A stretch of DNA of 43,823 bases from Eubacteriales bacterium (GCA_028697835.1 JAQVDK010000007.1:1-43823); one strand, 5' to 3'. Shown: positions 35,219 to 42,215, counted from the first letter of the stretch. Program-made: numbers and translations. Notes: a model not told the origin generated them from the letters alone.

Positions 35219-36424
35219 TTATTCTGACAATAGTCGTTTTTCGCCTGTAATTTCTTGAATAGGCTTTATGTTTTGAGTAACTTCCACCACTCCCATATAT
35301 TCGCCTTTTTCGTTTCGTACGGCAAAATACCTGATTAGAATATATTTTTCGCCCATTTTAATCCAAAAATCCTCATGGTCCTTTTTGCCGCTTTTAAAGT
35401 CTGCAACTATTTTTTCAACCACATTAACGCTTGCAGGCGGGTGGCAATTTGAAACATTGCGACCTATAACCGCCTTTGTGCGTGGGAAAATGCGCTCTGT
35501 ACTTTCGGAAAAGTACTTTACAACGTCGCTTTTATCTACGAATGTAATGTCAAAGGGCAGTGTGTTTAGCATGTGAATAAGCTCGTCTGTTTTAAAAATG
35601 CCAGTGGGCAGATTGATAACTCCGGGTAAGGACTCTTCTTTTTTTATGGTTTCCCGAGCCTGCTGTGTAGGGTTCCACACAGGCACATCTTCTATTATAA
35701 AGCCAATCTCGCCGCTTTCATCGGCGATTTTTTTCCATTCGTCCTGAGTCAAGGTGTCAAGCAGCATGGGAATAAGGATATTTTCTTCTTTATAAATCAT
35801 TTCTATAACCTTTTCCACAGCATCTTCGATTTTTTGCTTTAATGTGTCGGCACAAACGTCTGTGCCGGAAAGAAGTTTAATGGCTTCTTTTATCTGCTCT
35901 CTGATTTCATCGTCAACACCCCACATAACCTTCGGCGGAGCGGTGATTCCGTATTTCTCCATATACGGGAACAAAAGGTTTTCTTTTCTCAGATAGTGAA
36001 TATCAATCAAAGACAAGCCTTCAAGTCCCTTTTTCAAAGAGTCAACGGCGCTTTTGTCGGGTATCAAAGGAATATGGGGCATAATTTGTGTTTGAATCAG
36101 CTCTTCGATAAAACGGTTTTCAAGCATCAGCACATTTGCAGGGTGACCGGGAATTTCGGTCTGGTCAGCCGCCTGATGTATTTGCTCGATGGAGCCTTTA
36201 AAAACAGCGGCATGAACATCACAAAGGCTCTGCACCTCTTCGACGGGAAGACCCTCGGCTATTAAAGCCTGCTCCGCTTCGGAAATTTCCATTGCGGAAA
36301 CTCCGTCAAAAGCTTCTTCAAATTTCTTTTTTACATCATCAACGCTTTTTCCTTGGTGAAGCTCGGAAATGATTTCTTTGATAACCTTTTTGCGATACTC
36401 CCGATTGTTAATTTGCTCGCTCAA
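35219..36424 (-). CDS. DUF438/hemerythrin-like/PAS protein
   Basis: Protein of 401 residues. Residues ~10-75 are the DUF438 region (IKEIISELHQGKSVDDVKKK). The middle (~80-245) is helical and hemerythrin-like, with candidate ligand helices HPANVLMLENRFIEE, IDIHYLRKENLLFPYMEK and EENILIPML. Residues ~285-390 are a PAS domain (NTLPFDITFVDKSDVVKYFS, IGRNVSNCHPPASVNVVEK, FAVRNEKGEYMGVVEVTQNI). Such proteins are probable iron- or heme-based sensors/repair factors for O2 or NO, but no function is proven here. TTG 36424 follows GGAGG by 10 bases. It lies between a DUF1858 gene (16-base gap) and a flavodiiron gene, so it is probably part of one operon. Confidence 0.88.
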   Translation of the reverse strand: MSEQINNREYRKKVIKEIISELHQGKSVDDVKKKFEEAFDGVSAMEISEAEQALIAEGLPVEEVQSLCDVHAAVFKGSIEQIHQAADQTEIPGHPANVLMLENRFIEELIQTQIMPHIPLIPDKSAVDSLKKGLEGLSLIDIHYLRKENLLFPYMEKYGITAPPKVMWGVDDEIREQIKEAIKLLSGTDVCADTLKQKIEDAVEKVIEMIYKEENILIPMLLDTLTQDEWKKIADESGEIGFIIEDVPVWNPTQQARETIKKEESLPGVINLPTGIFKTDELIHMLNTLPFDITFVDKSDVVKYFSESTERIFPRTKAVIGRNVSNCHPPASVNVVEKIVADFKSGKKDHEDFWIKMGEKYILIRYFAVRNEKGEYMGVVEVTQNIKPIQEITGEKRLLSE

Positions 36425-36440
36425 TTTGTAAGCACCTCCG

Positions 36441-36671
36441 TTATATTATTATATTGTATCCACGCTCGGCAAACTGCCCCTTGACATATTCCAAGTCGAT
36501 TTTTTTCATGGCGGCGCCTTTTGGAATTGTCATAAACCTGCCTGCCGTTTTAATCATGCCGGGCCTTAGAATATCTGTAAATCCAATTTCGGCAAGAATA
36601 TTTGCAATATCAGGGTCCTCGTTACACAGCTCAAAAACAGTTTTATTGAAATCTATAACTTTATCCGCCAT
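36441..36671 (-). CDS. DUF1858 domain protein
   Basis: Small protein of 76 residues that is a DUF1858 domain end to end: FNKTVFELCNEDPDIANILA, EIGFTDILRPGM, and TAGRFMTIPKGA. Its function is unknown; it is related to the N-terminal domain of iron-sulfur repair proteins of the ScdA/Ric type and is often found beside DUF438 and hemerythrin proteins. ATG 36671 is chosen because AGGTGG lies 8 bases before it; a GTG at 36683 lies within that site. It is the first gene of the DUF1858-DUF438-flavodiiron operon, under the Crp/Fnr-like site at 36737-36752. Confidence 0.88.
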   Translation of the reverse strand: MADKVIDFNKTVFELCNEDPDIANILAEIGFTDILRPGMIKTAGRFMTIPKGAAMKKIDLEYVKGQFAERGYNIII

Positions 36672-36709
36672 ATAAAGCGCCACCTTTTCATACTAATATA
36701 CTATATTTT

Positions 36710-36752
36710 ATTTTAACATTAATCGACAAAAATTTATGTGACCTAAATCACG
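36710..36752 (-). promoter_or_regulatory. Promoter of the DUF1858 operon with Crp/Fnr-like activator site
   Basis: The extended -10 TGTTAAAAT (TAAAAT at 36715-36710, minus strand) has no good -35. The palindrome TGTGACCTAAATCACG (36737-36752) matches TGTGA-N6-TCACA at 9 of 10 defined bases. Its centre (36744.5) is at -41.5 from the predicted +1 (36703), the standard class II activator position. Confidence 0.7.
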
Positions 36753-36779
36753 CTTTGTACGGTTTTTTGCTTTTATAGT
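36737..36779 (+). promoter_or_regulatory. Divergent promoter sharing the same Crp/Fnr-like site
   Basis: A second -10, TATAGT (36774-36779), lies on the plus strand exactly as far (29.5 bp) from the palindrome centre as the -10 of the DUF1858 operon on the other side. The predicted +1 is 36786, again placing the site at -41.5. Confidence 0.55.
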
Positions 36780-36808
36780 AAATTGTTCCCATGACGGGAG
36801 GTTTTTAT

Positions 36809-36835
36809 ATGTTTTTTGCGCAGAAAAAATTATAA
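36809..36835 (+). CDS. Candidate eight-residue peptide
   Basis: ATG at 36809 is 7 bases after a strong GGGAGG (36796-36801). It encodes MFFAQKKL and stops at TAA. An in-frame ATG at 36791 would give a 14-residue version but has no ribosome binding site. The peptide may be functional, a leader, or only a translated regulatory element. Too short to compare with any family. Confidence 0.35.
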   Translation: MFFAQKKL

Positions 36836-36838
36836 TTC

Positions 36839-36876
36839 AAAAAGACCTTCAGGTTTTAAAAACCGAAGACTTTTTT
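36839..36876. terminator. Bidirectional terminator
   Basis: AAAAAG-CTTC-GGTTT pairs with AAACC-GAAG-CTTTTTT through a 3-base loop with small bulges. It can end the small plus-strand transcript and, on the minus strand, directly follows the stop codon of the XRE gene. Confidence 0.75.
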
Positions 36877-37120
36877 ATAGGACCTGCGAAACCTCTCCCA
36901 TATCGAATATTTCCTCGTAGGTTACGCCAAAAAATTTAGTCATTATATTAATCTCTCGCATGTCAAACTGCCCCAAGCCGTTTTCCTTTCTGTTATAGGT
37001 GGCGGTGGAAATGCCTAAAATGTTTGCTATGTCGCTTTGGGTAACCGCCCTTTCTGCACGAAGACCTTTTAGCTTTAATATTGGTTTTAAGCTTCTTTTT
37101 TTGTAGATTTTAAGTTTCAT
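36875..37120 (-). CDS. Small XRE-family DNA-binding protein
   Basis: Protein of 81 residues, almost all one helix-turn-helix domain: basic N-terminus KLKIYKKRSLKPILKLKGLR, then TQSDIANILGISTATYNRKENG as recognition-helix region, then MREINIMTKFFGVTYEEIF. AGAGGTG precedes ATG 37120; an earlier frame to 37189 would run through the operator region. It is divergent from a LexA-like regulator with a large inverted repeat between them, similar to the cro/cI layout of prophages, but no phage genes are beside it. Confidence 0.85.
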   Translation of the reverse strand: MKLKIYKKRSLKPILKLKGLRAERAVTQSDIANILGISTATYNRKENGLGQFDMREINIMTKFFGVTYEEIFDMGEVSQVL

Positions 37121-37132
37121 TTCAACACCTCT

Positions 37133-37183
37133 TTTTCTCGTTTTGGGTAATTTTAACAATATTATAAACCCGAAACGAGAAAA
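37133..37183. promoter_or_regulatory. Inverted-repeat operator between divergent regulators
   Basis: Arm TTTTCTCGTTTTGGGT (37133-37148) and its inverted copy at 37168-37183 agree at 15 of 16 bases across a 19-base AT-rich spacer. The left arm covers the ribosome binding-site side of the XRE gene start, so binding could block that gene. Confidence 0.7.
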
Positions 37184-37230
37184 TGTCAAGAGGTTTTTTA
37201 ATGCTTTTTTTCAAAATGAGTATTTTATTG

Positions 37231-37259
37231 TTGACTTTTTGCGGTTGATGTATTAAAAT
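37231..37259 (+). promoter_or_regulatory. Promoter of the S24 regulator gene
   Basis: TTGACT (37231-37236), a 17-base spacer, and TAAAAT (37254-37259). ATGAGTA (37216-37222) and TACTCAT (37262-37268) flank it as a spaced inverted repeat, a second possible operator. Confidence 0.7.
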
Positions 37260-37284
37260 ATTACTCATAAAGGGAGGCGAGCAT

Positions 37285-37911
37285 ATGATAGCCCAAAGGT
37301 TAAAGCAGCTTAGGCTTGAGCGAGGAATGAACAAAAAAGAAACAGCAAATCTTTTTAACATGCCTTATACCACATACAACAACTATGAAACCGGAGTCAG
37401 AGAGCCAAGCTTTGAAACACTTATAAGCTTTGCGAAGGAGTATAAGGTTAGTGTGGACTATATTTTAGGTACGGTGGGGGAAGAAGGAAGGGGGGGCGTT
37501 TATCCATACGATAACGTGCTTGCGATAAAAACCCGAAAAATTCGCATGGTGGGGGAAATTGCCTGCGGCAAGCCTATATTTGCCAATGAGGATTTTGACA
37601 GTTACGTAGAATGCGGCGCAGATGTCCGGGCGGACTTTTGCGTAAGGGCTGTTGGGGACAGCATGATAAACGCAAGGATTCATGATGGGGATATAGTTTT
37701 CATTCGGGAACAGCCGGACGTGGAAAACGGGGAAATAGCCGCAGTTGTAATCGAAGATACGGTTACGTTAAAAAGGGTGTATAAAAAAACCAACAGCATC
37801 CTGTTAGTGCCGGAAAATCCTGTATACGAGCCGCAAATTTATACCAACGAAGAATTGGACCAAATAAGAATTTTAGGAAAGGCAGTAGCCTTTCAAAGTG
37901 ATATTAAATAA
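37285..37911 (+). CDS. XRE-S24 (LexA/CI-like) self-cleaving repressor
   Basis: Protein of 208 residues. Residues ~1-60 are an XRE helix-turn-helix (IAQRLKQLRLERGMNKKETANLF...YNNYETGVREPS). Residues ~90-205 are an S24/LexA-type peptidase: possible cleavage site in GEIACGKPI (Cys-Gly in place of the usual Ala-Gly), catalytic Ser in AVGDSMINARIHDGD, catalytic Lys in VTLKRVYK. It is expected to be released by RecA-dependent cleavage. GGGAGG precedes ATG 37285 by 7 bases. It is divergent from the small XRE gene and followed by a bidirectional terminator. It may be a prophage relic or a host SOS-type regulator; no phage structural genes are seen. Confidence 0.9.
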   Translation: MIAQRLKQLRLERGMNKKETANLFNMPYTTYNNYETGVREPSFETLISFAKEYKVSVDYILGTVGEEGRGGVYPYDNVLAIKTRKIRMVGEIACGKPIFANEDFDSYVECGADVRADFCVRAVGDSMINARIHDGDIVFIREQPDVENGEIAAVVIEDTVTLKRVYKKTNSILLVPENPVYEPQIYTNEELDQIRILGKAVAFQSDIK

Positions 37912-37937
37912 ACCGTGCAGCTTTTGCACGGTTTATT
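37907..37937. terminator. Bidirectional terminator
   Basis: A 13-bp inverted repeat AATAAACCGTGCA / TGCACGGTTTATT with a 5-base loop overlaps the stop codon of the S24 gene and lies just after the DUF47 gene on the other strand. Confidence 0.8.
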
Positions 37938-37946
37938 TATGGCAAT

Positions 37947-38561
37947 TTAGCGGTTTTTAATGGCGGCGTCCTTTATTGTTTCGGCAATGTTCAAACAAGC
38001 ACAAAACGCTGCCTTCATTGCATCAAATATGCTTTTCCATTTGATAATTTCCAAGGGAGCATGGTTCATGCTTAAAAATTCTTTCATGAAATTTTGATAA
38101 AACAGATATTTTTCTTTTTCAAAACGCTCTATTTCAGACATAATATAATCAAATCTCTTTGACCTTTTAAAGTGCTCAAACTCCGTTGCGGCTTTGACCA
38201 AATATGTGCATGCCCTTAAAATAATATCTGCAAATGTTTTTGCCTGCACTACAGTGCAATTTACGGAGAATATATCAAACACAGCGGCAATTTCATAAAT
38301 TGCGGTTGTGGCATTTTCAATGCTTTTTGAAATAAGGATAATATCTTCTCTTTCAATGGGCGGCAAAAAAGAGCGGGCAAGGTGCTCATATATTTTATTT
38401 TTAAAATCGCTACCTTCAACCTTTGCTTTGTATATTGCCGTTATGCCATCTGAAGGGCTTGAGTCGGGTGACAGCATAAGGCAAAGGCTTTGGGCAGCTT
38501 TTTGGCAGATTTGCAACTGTTTTATAAACAGCTTAAAATAATTCACATCTTTTACAGCCAA
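37947..38561 (-). CDS. DUF47/PhoU-like Pit accessory protein
   Basis: Helical cytosolic protein of 204 residues in the DUF47 family, relatives of PhoU that usually pair with Pit phosphate transporters and are thought to control them. The conserved parts are VNYFKLFIKQLQICQKAA at the start, IYEHLARSFLPPIEREDIILI with the family's P-x-x-R-E-D-I, and a second helical half ending in EIIKWKSIFDAMKAAFCACLNIAE. TTG 38561 has GGTGG 7 bases before it; an in-frame start at 38630 would overlap pit. It is 17 bases after pit, so co-transcribed. Confidence 0.87.
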   Translation of the reverse strand: MAVKDVNYFKLFIKQLQICQKAAQSLCLMLSPDSSPSDGITAIYKAKVEGSDFKNKIYEHLARSFLPPIEREDIILISKSIENATTAIYEIAAVFDIFSVNCTVVQAKTFADIILRACTYLVKAATEFEHFKRSKRFDYIMSEIERFEKEKYLFYQNFMKEFLSMNHAPLEIIKWKSIFDAMKAAFCACLNIAETIKDAAIKNR

Positions 38562-38578
38562 GCAATTACCACCTTTTG

Positions 38579-39604
38579 TCAGAGAAATTTTATAAAAATT
38601 TTCGCCAAAACATAAGCCAAAAGAGCGCACCCGGGAAAGGTTAAAATCCAGGCAAAAGCCATATCGCTTACAACTTTCCAGTTAACACAAGACAGCCGCC
38701 TCGAGGCGCCTACACCCATAATGGCTGTTGTTTTGGTGTGGGTTGTGCTTACGGGAAGCCCCAACAAAGATGATAAAATCAAACACAAAGACGCCGCGCT
38801 GTCCGCTGCAAAGCCTTGATAGGGCGAAAGCTTAACCATGTCCATGCCAACTGACTTTATAATCCTATACCCTCCAACAGAGGTGCCAAGCCCCATGACA
38901 AACGAACAAACTATAATCAGCCATACAGGGATTTCAAATGTTCCGTCAGGGTGGATGGATACCATTTTACTGTTGTAAATATATATACCCAGCAAAAAGG
39001 TGCCCATAAATTTTTGTCCGTCCTGTGCCCCATGTGCAAAAGCCATGGCAGCCGCGGCAACCCTCTGAGCCCAGTTAAAGAATATGTTGGCGGCTAACCT
39101 GTCTTTGTTTTTGAAAAAAACCTCAATTAATTTCGATAGCACATATCCCATGCCAAAGCCCAAGATGGAGGAAACTCCAAGACCGACTATAACCTTTGTC
39201 CACTCTTTTTGATTTATGCTGCCAAGCCCCTTTAGGGCTATAGCCCCGCCGGTTATGCCTGCAATAAGGGAATGGCTTTCACTGGTGGGAATGCCAAAGT
39301 ACCATGCGCCGGTTGCCCACAAGACTATTGCAAGCATGGAGGAAGCTAAAACCGCCAGTGCCAGGCCGCTTTCTTCTCCTTTTAGATTTACGATGTTGCC
39401 AAGAGTTTCGGCAACCCTTGCGTTAAATAATGTCATAACAAAAGCGCCTAAAAAATTAAAGACAACTGCCATTTTGACCGCACCGGCGGGTGTAATTGCC
39501 CGGGTTGAAACTGCTGTTGCGATAGCGTTTGGAGCGTCCGTCCAGCCATTTACAAACACAACACCGAGCATTAACACTGATAAAATAATTAATGATATTG
39601 ACAA
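38579..39604 (-). CDS. pit: Low-affinity inorganic phosphate transporter Pit
   Basis: Membrane symporter (341 residues, about 9-10 spans) of the PiT family. The duplicated family signature is seen twice: FVNGWTDAPNAIATAVSTRA near the N-terminus and GLPVSTTHTKTTAIMGVG near the C-terminus. GIPTSESHSLIAGITGGAIA and FAHGAQDGQKFMG are also characteristic. TTG 39604 is the start; the GGGGGGAG ribosome binding site lies just upstream, and its G's belong to the right arm of a perfect 26-bp palindrome. It is paired with the DUF47 gene, so phosphate uptake may be controlled by that protein. Confidence 0.95.
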   Translation of the reverse strand: MSISLIILSVLMLGVVFVNGWTDAPNAIATAVSTRAITPAGAVKMAVVFNFLGAFVMTLFNARVAETLGNIVNLKGEESGLALAVLASSMLAIVLWATGAWYFGIPTSESHSLIAGITGGAIALKGLGSINQKEWTKVIVGLGVSSILGFGMGYVLSKLIEVFFKNKDRLAANIFFNWAQRVAAAAMAFAHGAQDGQKFMGTFLLGIYIYNSKMVSIHPDGTFEIPVWLIIVCSFVMGLGTSVGGYRIIKSVGMDMVKLSPYQGFAADSAASLCLILSSLLGLPVSTTHTKTTAIMGVGASRRLSCVNWKVVSDMAFAWILTFPGCALLAYVLAKIFIKFL

Positions 39605-39612
39605 ATAGCTCC

Positions 39613-39638
39613 CCCCTTTAATATATATATTAAAGGGG
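39613..39638 (-). promoter_or_regulatory. Perfect 26-bp palindrome at the pit ribosome binding site
   Basis: The sequence CCCCTTTAATATA is followed directly by its own complement. As mRNA it would form a 13-bp hairpin (with a minimal loop opened at the centre) whose one arm supplies four G's of the pit ribosome binding site. As DNA it could be an operator. Confidence 0.6.
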
Positions 39639-39724
39639 AAAGCCTTTTAGTTGCCCAATTTAAAATTCAACAGTTTGAATAAAAATACAGATTAATTTTT
39701 GTTCAATTTTTATGTTTGAAGAAT

Positions 39725-39753
39725 TTGACATACCTGGAATAAAGGTATATTAT
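39725..39753 (+). promoter_or_regulatory. Promoter of hppA with internal inverted repeat
   Basis: TTGACA (39725-39730), a 17-base spacer, TATTAT (39748-39753). ATACCT (39730-39735) and AGGTAT (39743-39748) form an inverted repeat exactly filling the spacer, a candidate operator. The leader to the ATG is about 88 bases with no riboswitch that I recognise. Confidence 0.75.
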
Positions 39754-39847
39754 ATTTAATATGTATAATAAGATGGGCAGCTTTGGTTTTTTCTTGCTTT
39801 GGGCGCATTGCCAAAACTAAATATTATTTTGAAAAGAGGAGTGGAAA

Positions 39848-41947
39848 ATGTCTATAGGAGAAAACACAGTTTATCTAATTGCACTGGCAGTATCAATACT
39901 TGCTTTTGCGGTATCATTTTACTTTTACCGCTGGGTCGGCAATCAAAGCTCCAGCAATAAGCGTATTGCTTATGTGGGCGATTTAATTAGAAACGGCGCC
40001 AACACATTTTTGCGCCGAGAGTATAGTATTCTTGCGCGCTTTGCAGGAATCATTGCAATTTTAATTCTAATTTTTCTTCCCGAGCCTATATGGGCCGGAA
40101 AGCCTGTTAACAATGTAATTATGGCTATTTCCTATATATTGGGAAATGTTTTTTCGGCTCTTGCAGGCAAGATAGGAATAGAGGTTGCCACAATTGCAAA
40201 CAAAAAGACCGCCGAAGCAGCAAAAAAAGGTATTAAGCCTGCTTTCCTGGTTGGTTTCAGGGGCGGTGCGGTCATGGGTATGGCTGTTGTGGGCGCAAGC
40301 CTTTTTGGCGTAACCCTTATATATGTTCTTACAAAGGCATATAACCCGGCAAGTGCTATTTTAGGCTTTAGCTTTGGTGCAAGCTCGCTGGCTTTGTTTG
40401 CAAAGGCGGGAGGTGGCATATTTACCAAAACAGCCGATATAAGCGCTGACCTTTGCGGAAAGGTTGAATTGGGAATACCGGAGGATGACCCTCGAAATCC
40501 TGCCGTTATAGCCGACAATGTGGGCGATAATGTTGGTGACGTGGCAGGCATGGGTGCCGACCTTTTTGACTCTAACGTTGCGTCAATGGCAGCGGCATTG
40601 GTTATGGCAGTCACTTTGGACAAAACCGCTGGGGGCAGCAGCAACATTGTTATGATATTCTGCTATGCGGCATTAGGGTTGCTATCCTCAATAATTGGCG
40701 TATTGCTTGCTAAAATGGGCGAAAATGGCGACCCAACTCGTGCGCTAAACTCAAGTACTTATACCACCACAATAATATTTGCGATTTTAACAGCGGGAAC
40801 TACTTGGGCGTTTAATTTCAAATGGGAAATTTGGGGAGCAACCATGATTGGTCTTGTTGTGGGAGTTATTATTGGACTTGCAAGCGACTATTTCACAAAC
40901 GATAATAAAAACCCCGTTAGAAATGTTGCAAAAGCTTCAAAATCAGGACCTGCTTTTACAATTATTTCAGGCGTTTCGTATGGATTTTTAAGCGTTCTGC
41001 CATCAATGGTGGGTATAGCTGTTTCCGCCCTTTTGGCATATAATATTTGTGCGGGATTGGGCGAAGGATATGCAATGTTTGGCATTTCCATGGCGGCCAT
41101 GGGTATGCTGTCCATAGTGGGAATGATAATATCAAACGATGCATACGGTCCTATTGTTGACAATGCCAGGGGAATGGCGGAAATGGGCGATTTGGGAGAC
41201 GATGTTCTTGCCATTACTGATGAGCTCGACAGCGCCGGAAACACCGTCAAGGCTGTAACCAAAGGTTTTGCCATAGGTGCGGCGGGTCTTACAATTATCG
41301 CACTTTTAGGCGCATTTATGTCGGAAGTGAATGTTGTAGCAAAGCAAAAGGGCCTGGAGCTTTTAGTAGGCTTTGATATTATAAATCCTGTTGTTTTCTT
41401 TGGTTTGATAGTTGGAGCAGCAATTCCTGCGGTTTTCTCTGCTATGCTGATGCTTGGCGTAGATAAAAACGCCCAAAGAATGGTAGCTGAAATCCATAGG
41501 CAATTTAAAGAAATTGCAGGTCTTAGGGAAGGCAAAGAGGGAGTTTCCCCCGACTATGACAAATGTATTGATATTGCCACAACAGGCGCGTTAAAAGAGC
41601 TTATTCCGGCGGGCTTGATGGCTATAGTTACCACGGTAGCAGTAGGATTTATAGGCGGAGTTCAGGCAATCGGCGGCTTTTTGACAGGAAACATAGTAAG
41701 CGGGCTTTTACTGGCTTTGTTTATGTCAAATTGCGGGGGCTTGTGGGACAATGCCAAAAAGTATGTTGAGGCAGGTAACGAAGGCGGCAAAGGCTCGGAT
41801 ACACACAAGGCTGCTGTTGTAGGGGATACCGTGGGCGACCCGTTCAAGGATACGGCAGGCCCTTCTATAAACACTCAAGTGACGGTTGTCTCCTTGGTTT
41901 CGTCAATTATGGCTGCGCTGTTTTTAACATATAATCTTTTTGGATAA
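39848..41947 (+). CDS. hppA: Membrane-bound ion-translocating pyrophosphatase
   Basis: HppA hydrolyses pyrophosphate and pumps H+ or Na+ across the membrane, saving energy in anaerobes. It has 699 residues and about 16 membrane spans. The active site blocks are TADISADLCGKVELGIPEDD, NPAVIADNVGDNVGDVAGMG and, at the C-terminus, KGSDTHKAAVVGDTVGDPFKD. In the K+-control motif the sequence is AGNTVKAVTKGFAIG; Lys at this place (Ala in K+-dependent enzymes) marks K+-independent pumps, which are proton pumps. A proton-pumping, K+-independent type is therefore inferred. GAGGAG precedes ATG 39848. It is a single gene with its own promoter and terminator. Confidence 0.96.
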   Translation: MSIGENTVYLIALAVSILAFAVSFYFYRWVGNQSSSNKRIAYVGDLIRNGANTFLRREYSILARFAGIIAILILIFLPEPIWAGKPVNNVIMAISYILGNVFSALAGKIGIEVATIANKKTAEAAKKGIKPAFLVGFRGGAVMGMAVVGASLFGVTLIYVLTKAYNPASAILGFSFGASSLALFAKAGGGIFTKTADISADLCGKVELGIPEDDPRNPAVIADNVGDNVGDVAGMGADLFDSNVASMAAALVMAVTLDKTAGGSSNIVMIFCYAALGLLSSIIGVLLAKMGENGDPTRALNSSTYTTTIIFAILTAGTTWAFNFKWEIWGATMIGLVVGVIIGLASDYFTNDNKNPVRNVAKASKSGPAFTIISGVSYGFLSVLPSMVGIAVSALLAYNICAGLGEGYAMFGISMAAMGMLSIVGMIISNDAYGPIVDNARGMAEMGDLGDDVLAITDELDSAGNTVKAVTKGFAIGAAGLTIIALLGAFMSEVNVVAKQKGLELLVGFDIINPVVFFGLIVGAAIPAVFSAMLMLGVDKNAQRMVAEIHRQFKEIAGLREGKEGVSPDYDKCIDIATTGALKELIPAGLMAIVTTVAVGFIGGVQAIGGFLTGNIVSGLLLALFMSNCGGLWDNAKKYVEAGNEGGKGSDTHKAAVVGDTVGDPFKDTAGPSINTQVTVVSLVSSIMAALFLTYNLFG

Positions 41948-41958
41948 GATAATGTAAG

Positions 41959-42002
41959 AAAAAGCCTCTAAACTCTTGAAAACAGTGTTTAGGGGCTTTT
42001 TT
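41959..42002 (+). terminator. Terminator after hppA
   Basis: AAAAAGCCTCTAAAC pairs with GTTTAGGGGCTTTTT (one G-U pair) and is followed by further T's. Confidence 0.85.
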
Positions 42003-42085
42003 AACATAAGCTTACGATTTGCAAGAGAAAATCTGTCTTAGTTTGGTCAGTTTGACGAAAAATATAAAAAAATTTACGAAAAATA

Positions 42086-42114
42086 TTGACAAACACAGAG
42101 TTATATGCTAAAAT
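42086..42114 (+). promoter_or_regulatory. Promoter of tRNA-Trp
   Basis: TTGACA (42086-42091), a 17-base spacer and TAAAAT (42109-42114) with TGC before it. It lies 21 bases upstream of the mature tRNA. Confidence 0.8.
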
Positions 42115-42135
42115 CCTTATTGTTGTCTATAAGAT

Positions 42136-42211
42136 AGGGGCATAGCTCAGTTGGTAGAGCAACGGTCTCCAAAACCGTGTGCCGAGGGTTCGAATCCTTC
42201 TGCCCCTGCCA
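42136..42211 (+). tRNA. trnW: tRNA-Trp (CCA)
   Basis: 76 bases including an encoded CCA. The acceptor stem AGGGGCA/TGCCCCT is followed by G and CCA. The D arm has AGCTCAGTTGGTAGAGC. The anticodon stem ACGGT/ACCGT holds the loop CTCCAAA with anticodon CCA (42169-42171), reading UGG. The T arm has GGGTTCGAATCC with a GAGGG/CCTTC stem containing one G-T pair. It has its own promoter and terminator. secE, which often follows tRNA-Trp in Firmicutes, is absent; a broken integrase lies downstream instead. Confidence 0.97.
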
Positions 42212-42215
42212 TATG

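Larger units (their letters stand above)
36786..36876 (+). ncRNA. Candidate small transcript (sRNA or peptide mRNA)
   Basis: Predicted transcript of about 90 bases from the divergent promoter to a terminator. The 5' end can fold TCCC-ATGAC-GGGA, covering part of a GGGAGG ribosome binding site. It contains an eight-codon ORF (36809-36835). It matches no RNA family that I recognise. This is a prediction from promoter, ribosome binding site and terminator placement only. Confidence 0.45.

Noticed and set aside
40888-41535. 215-codon minus-strand open frame within hppA (and another at 40132-40647)
   Set aside because: Antisense to the conserved hppA frame, low-complexity Ser/Pro/Ile-rich translation, no ribosome binding site and no recognisable domain; a shadow of the GC pattern of hppA.
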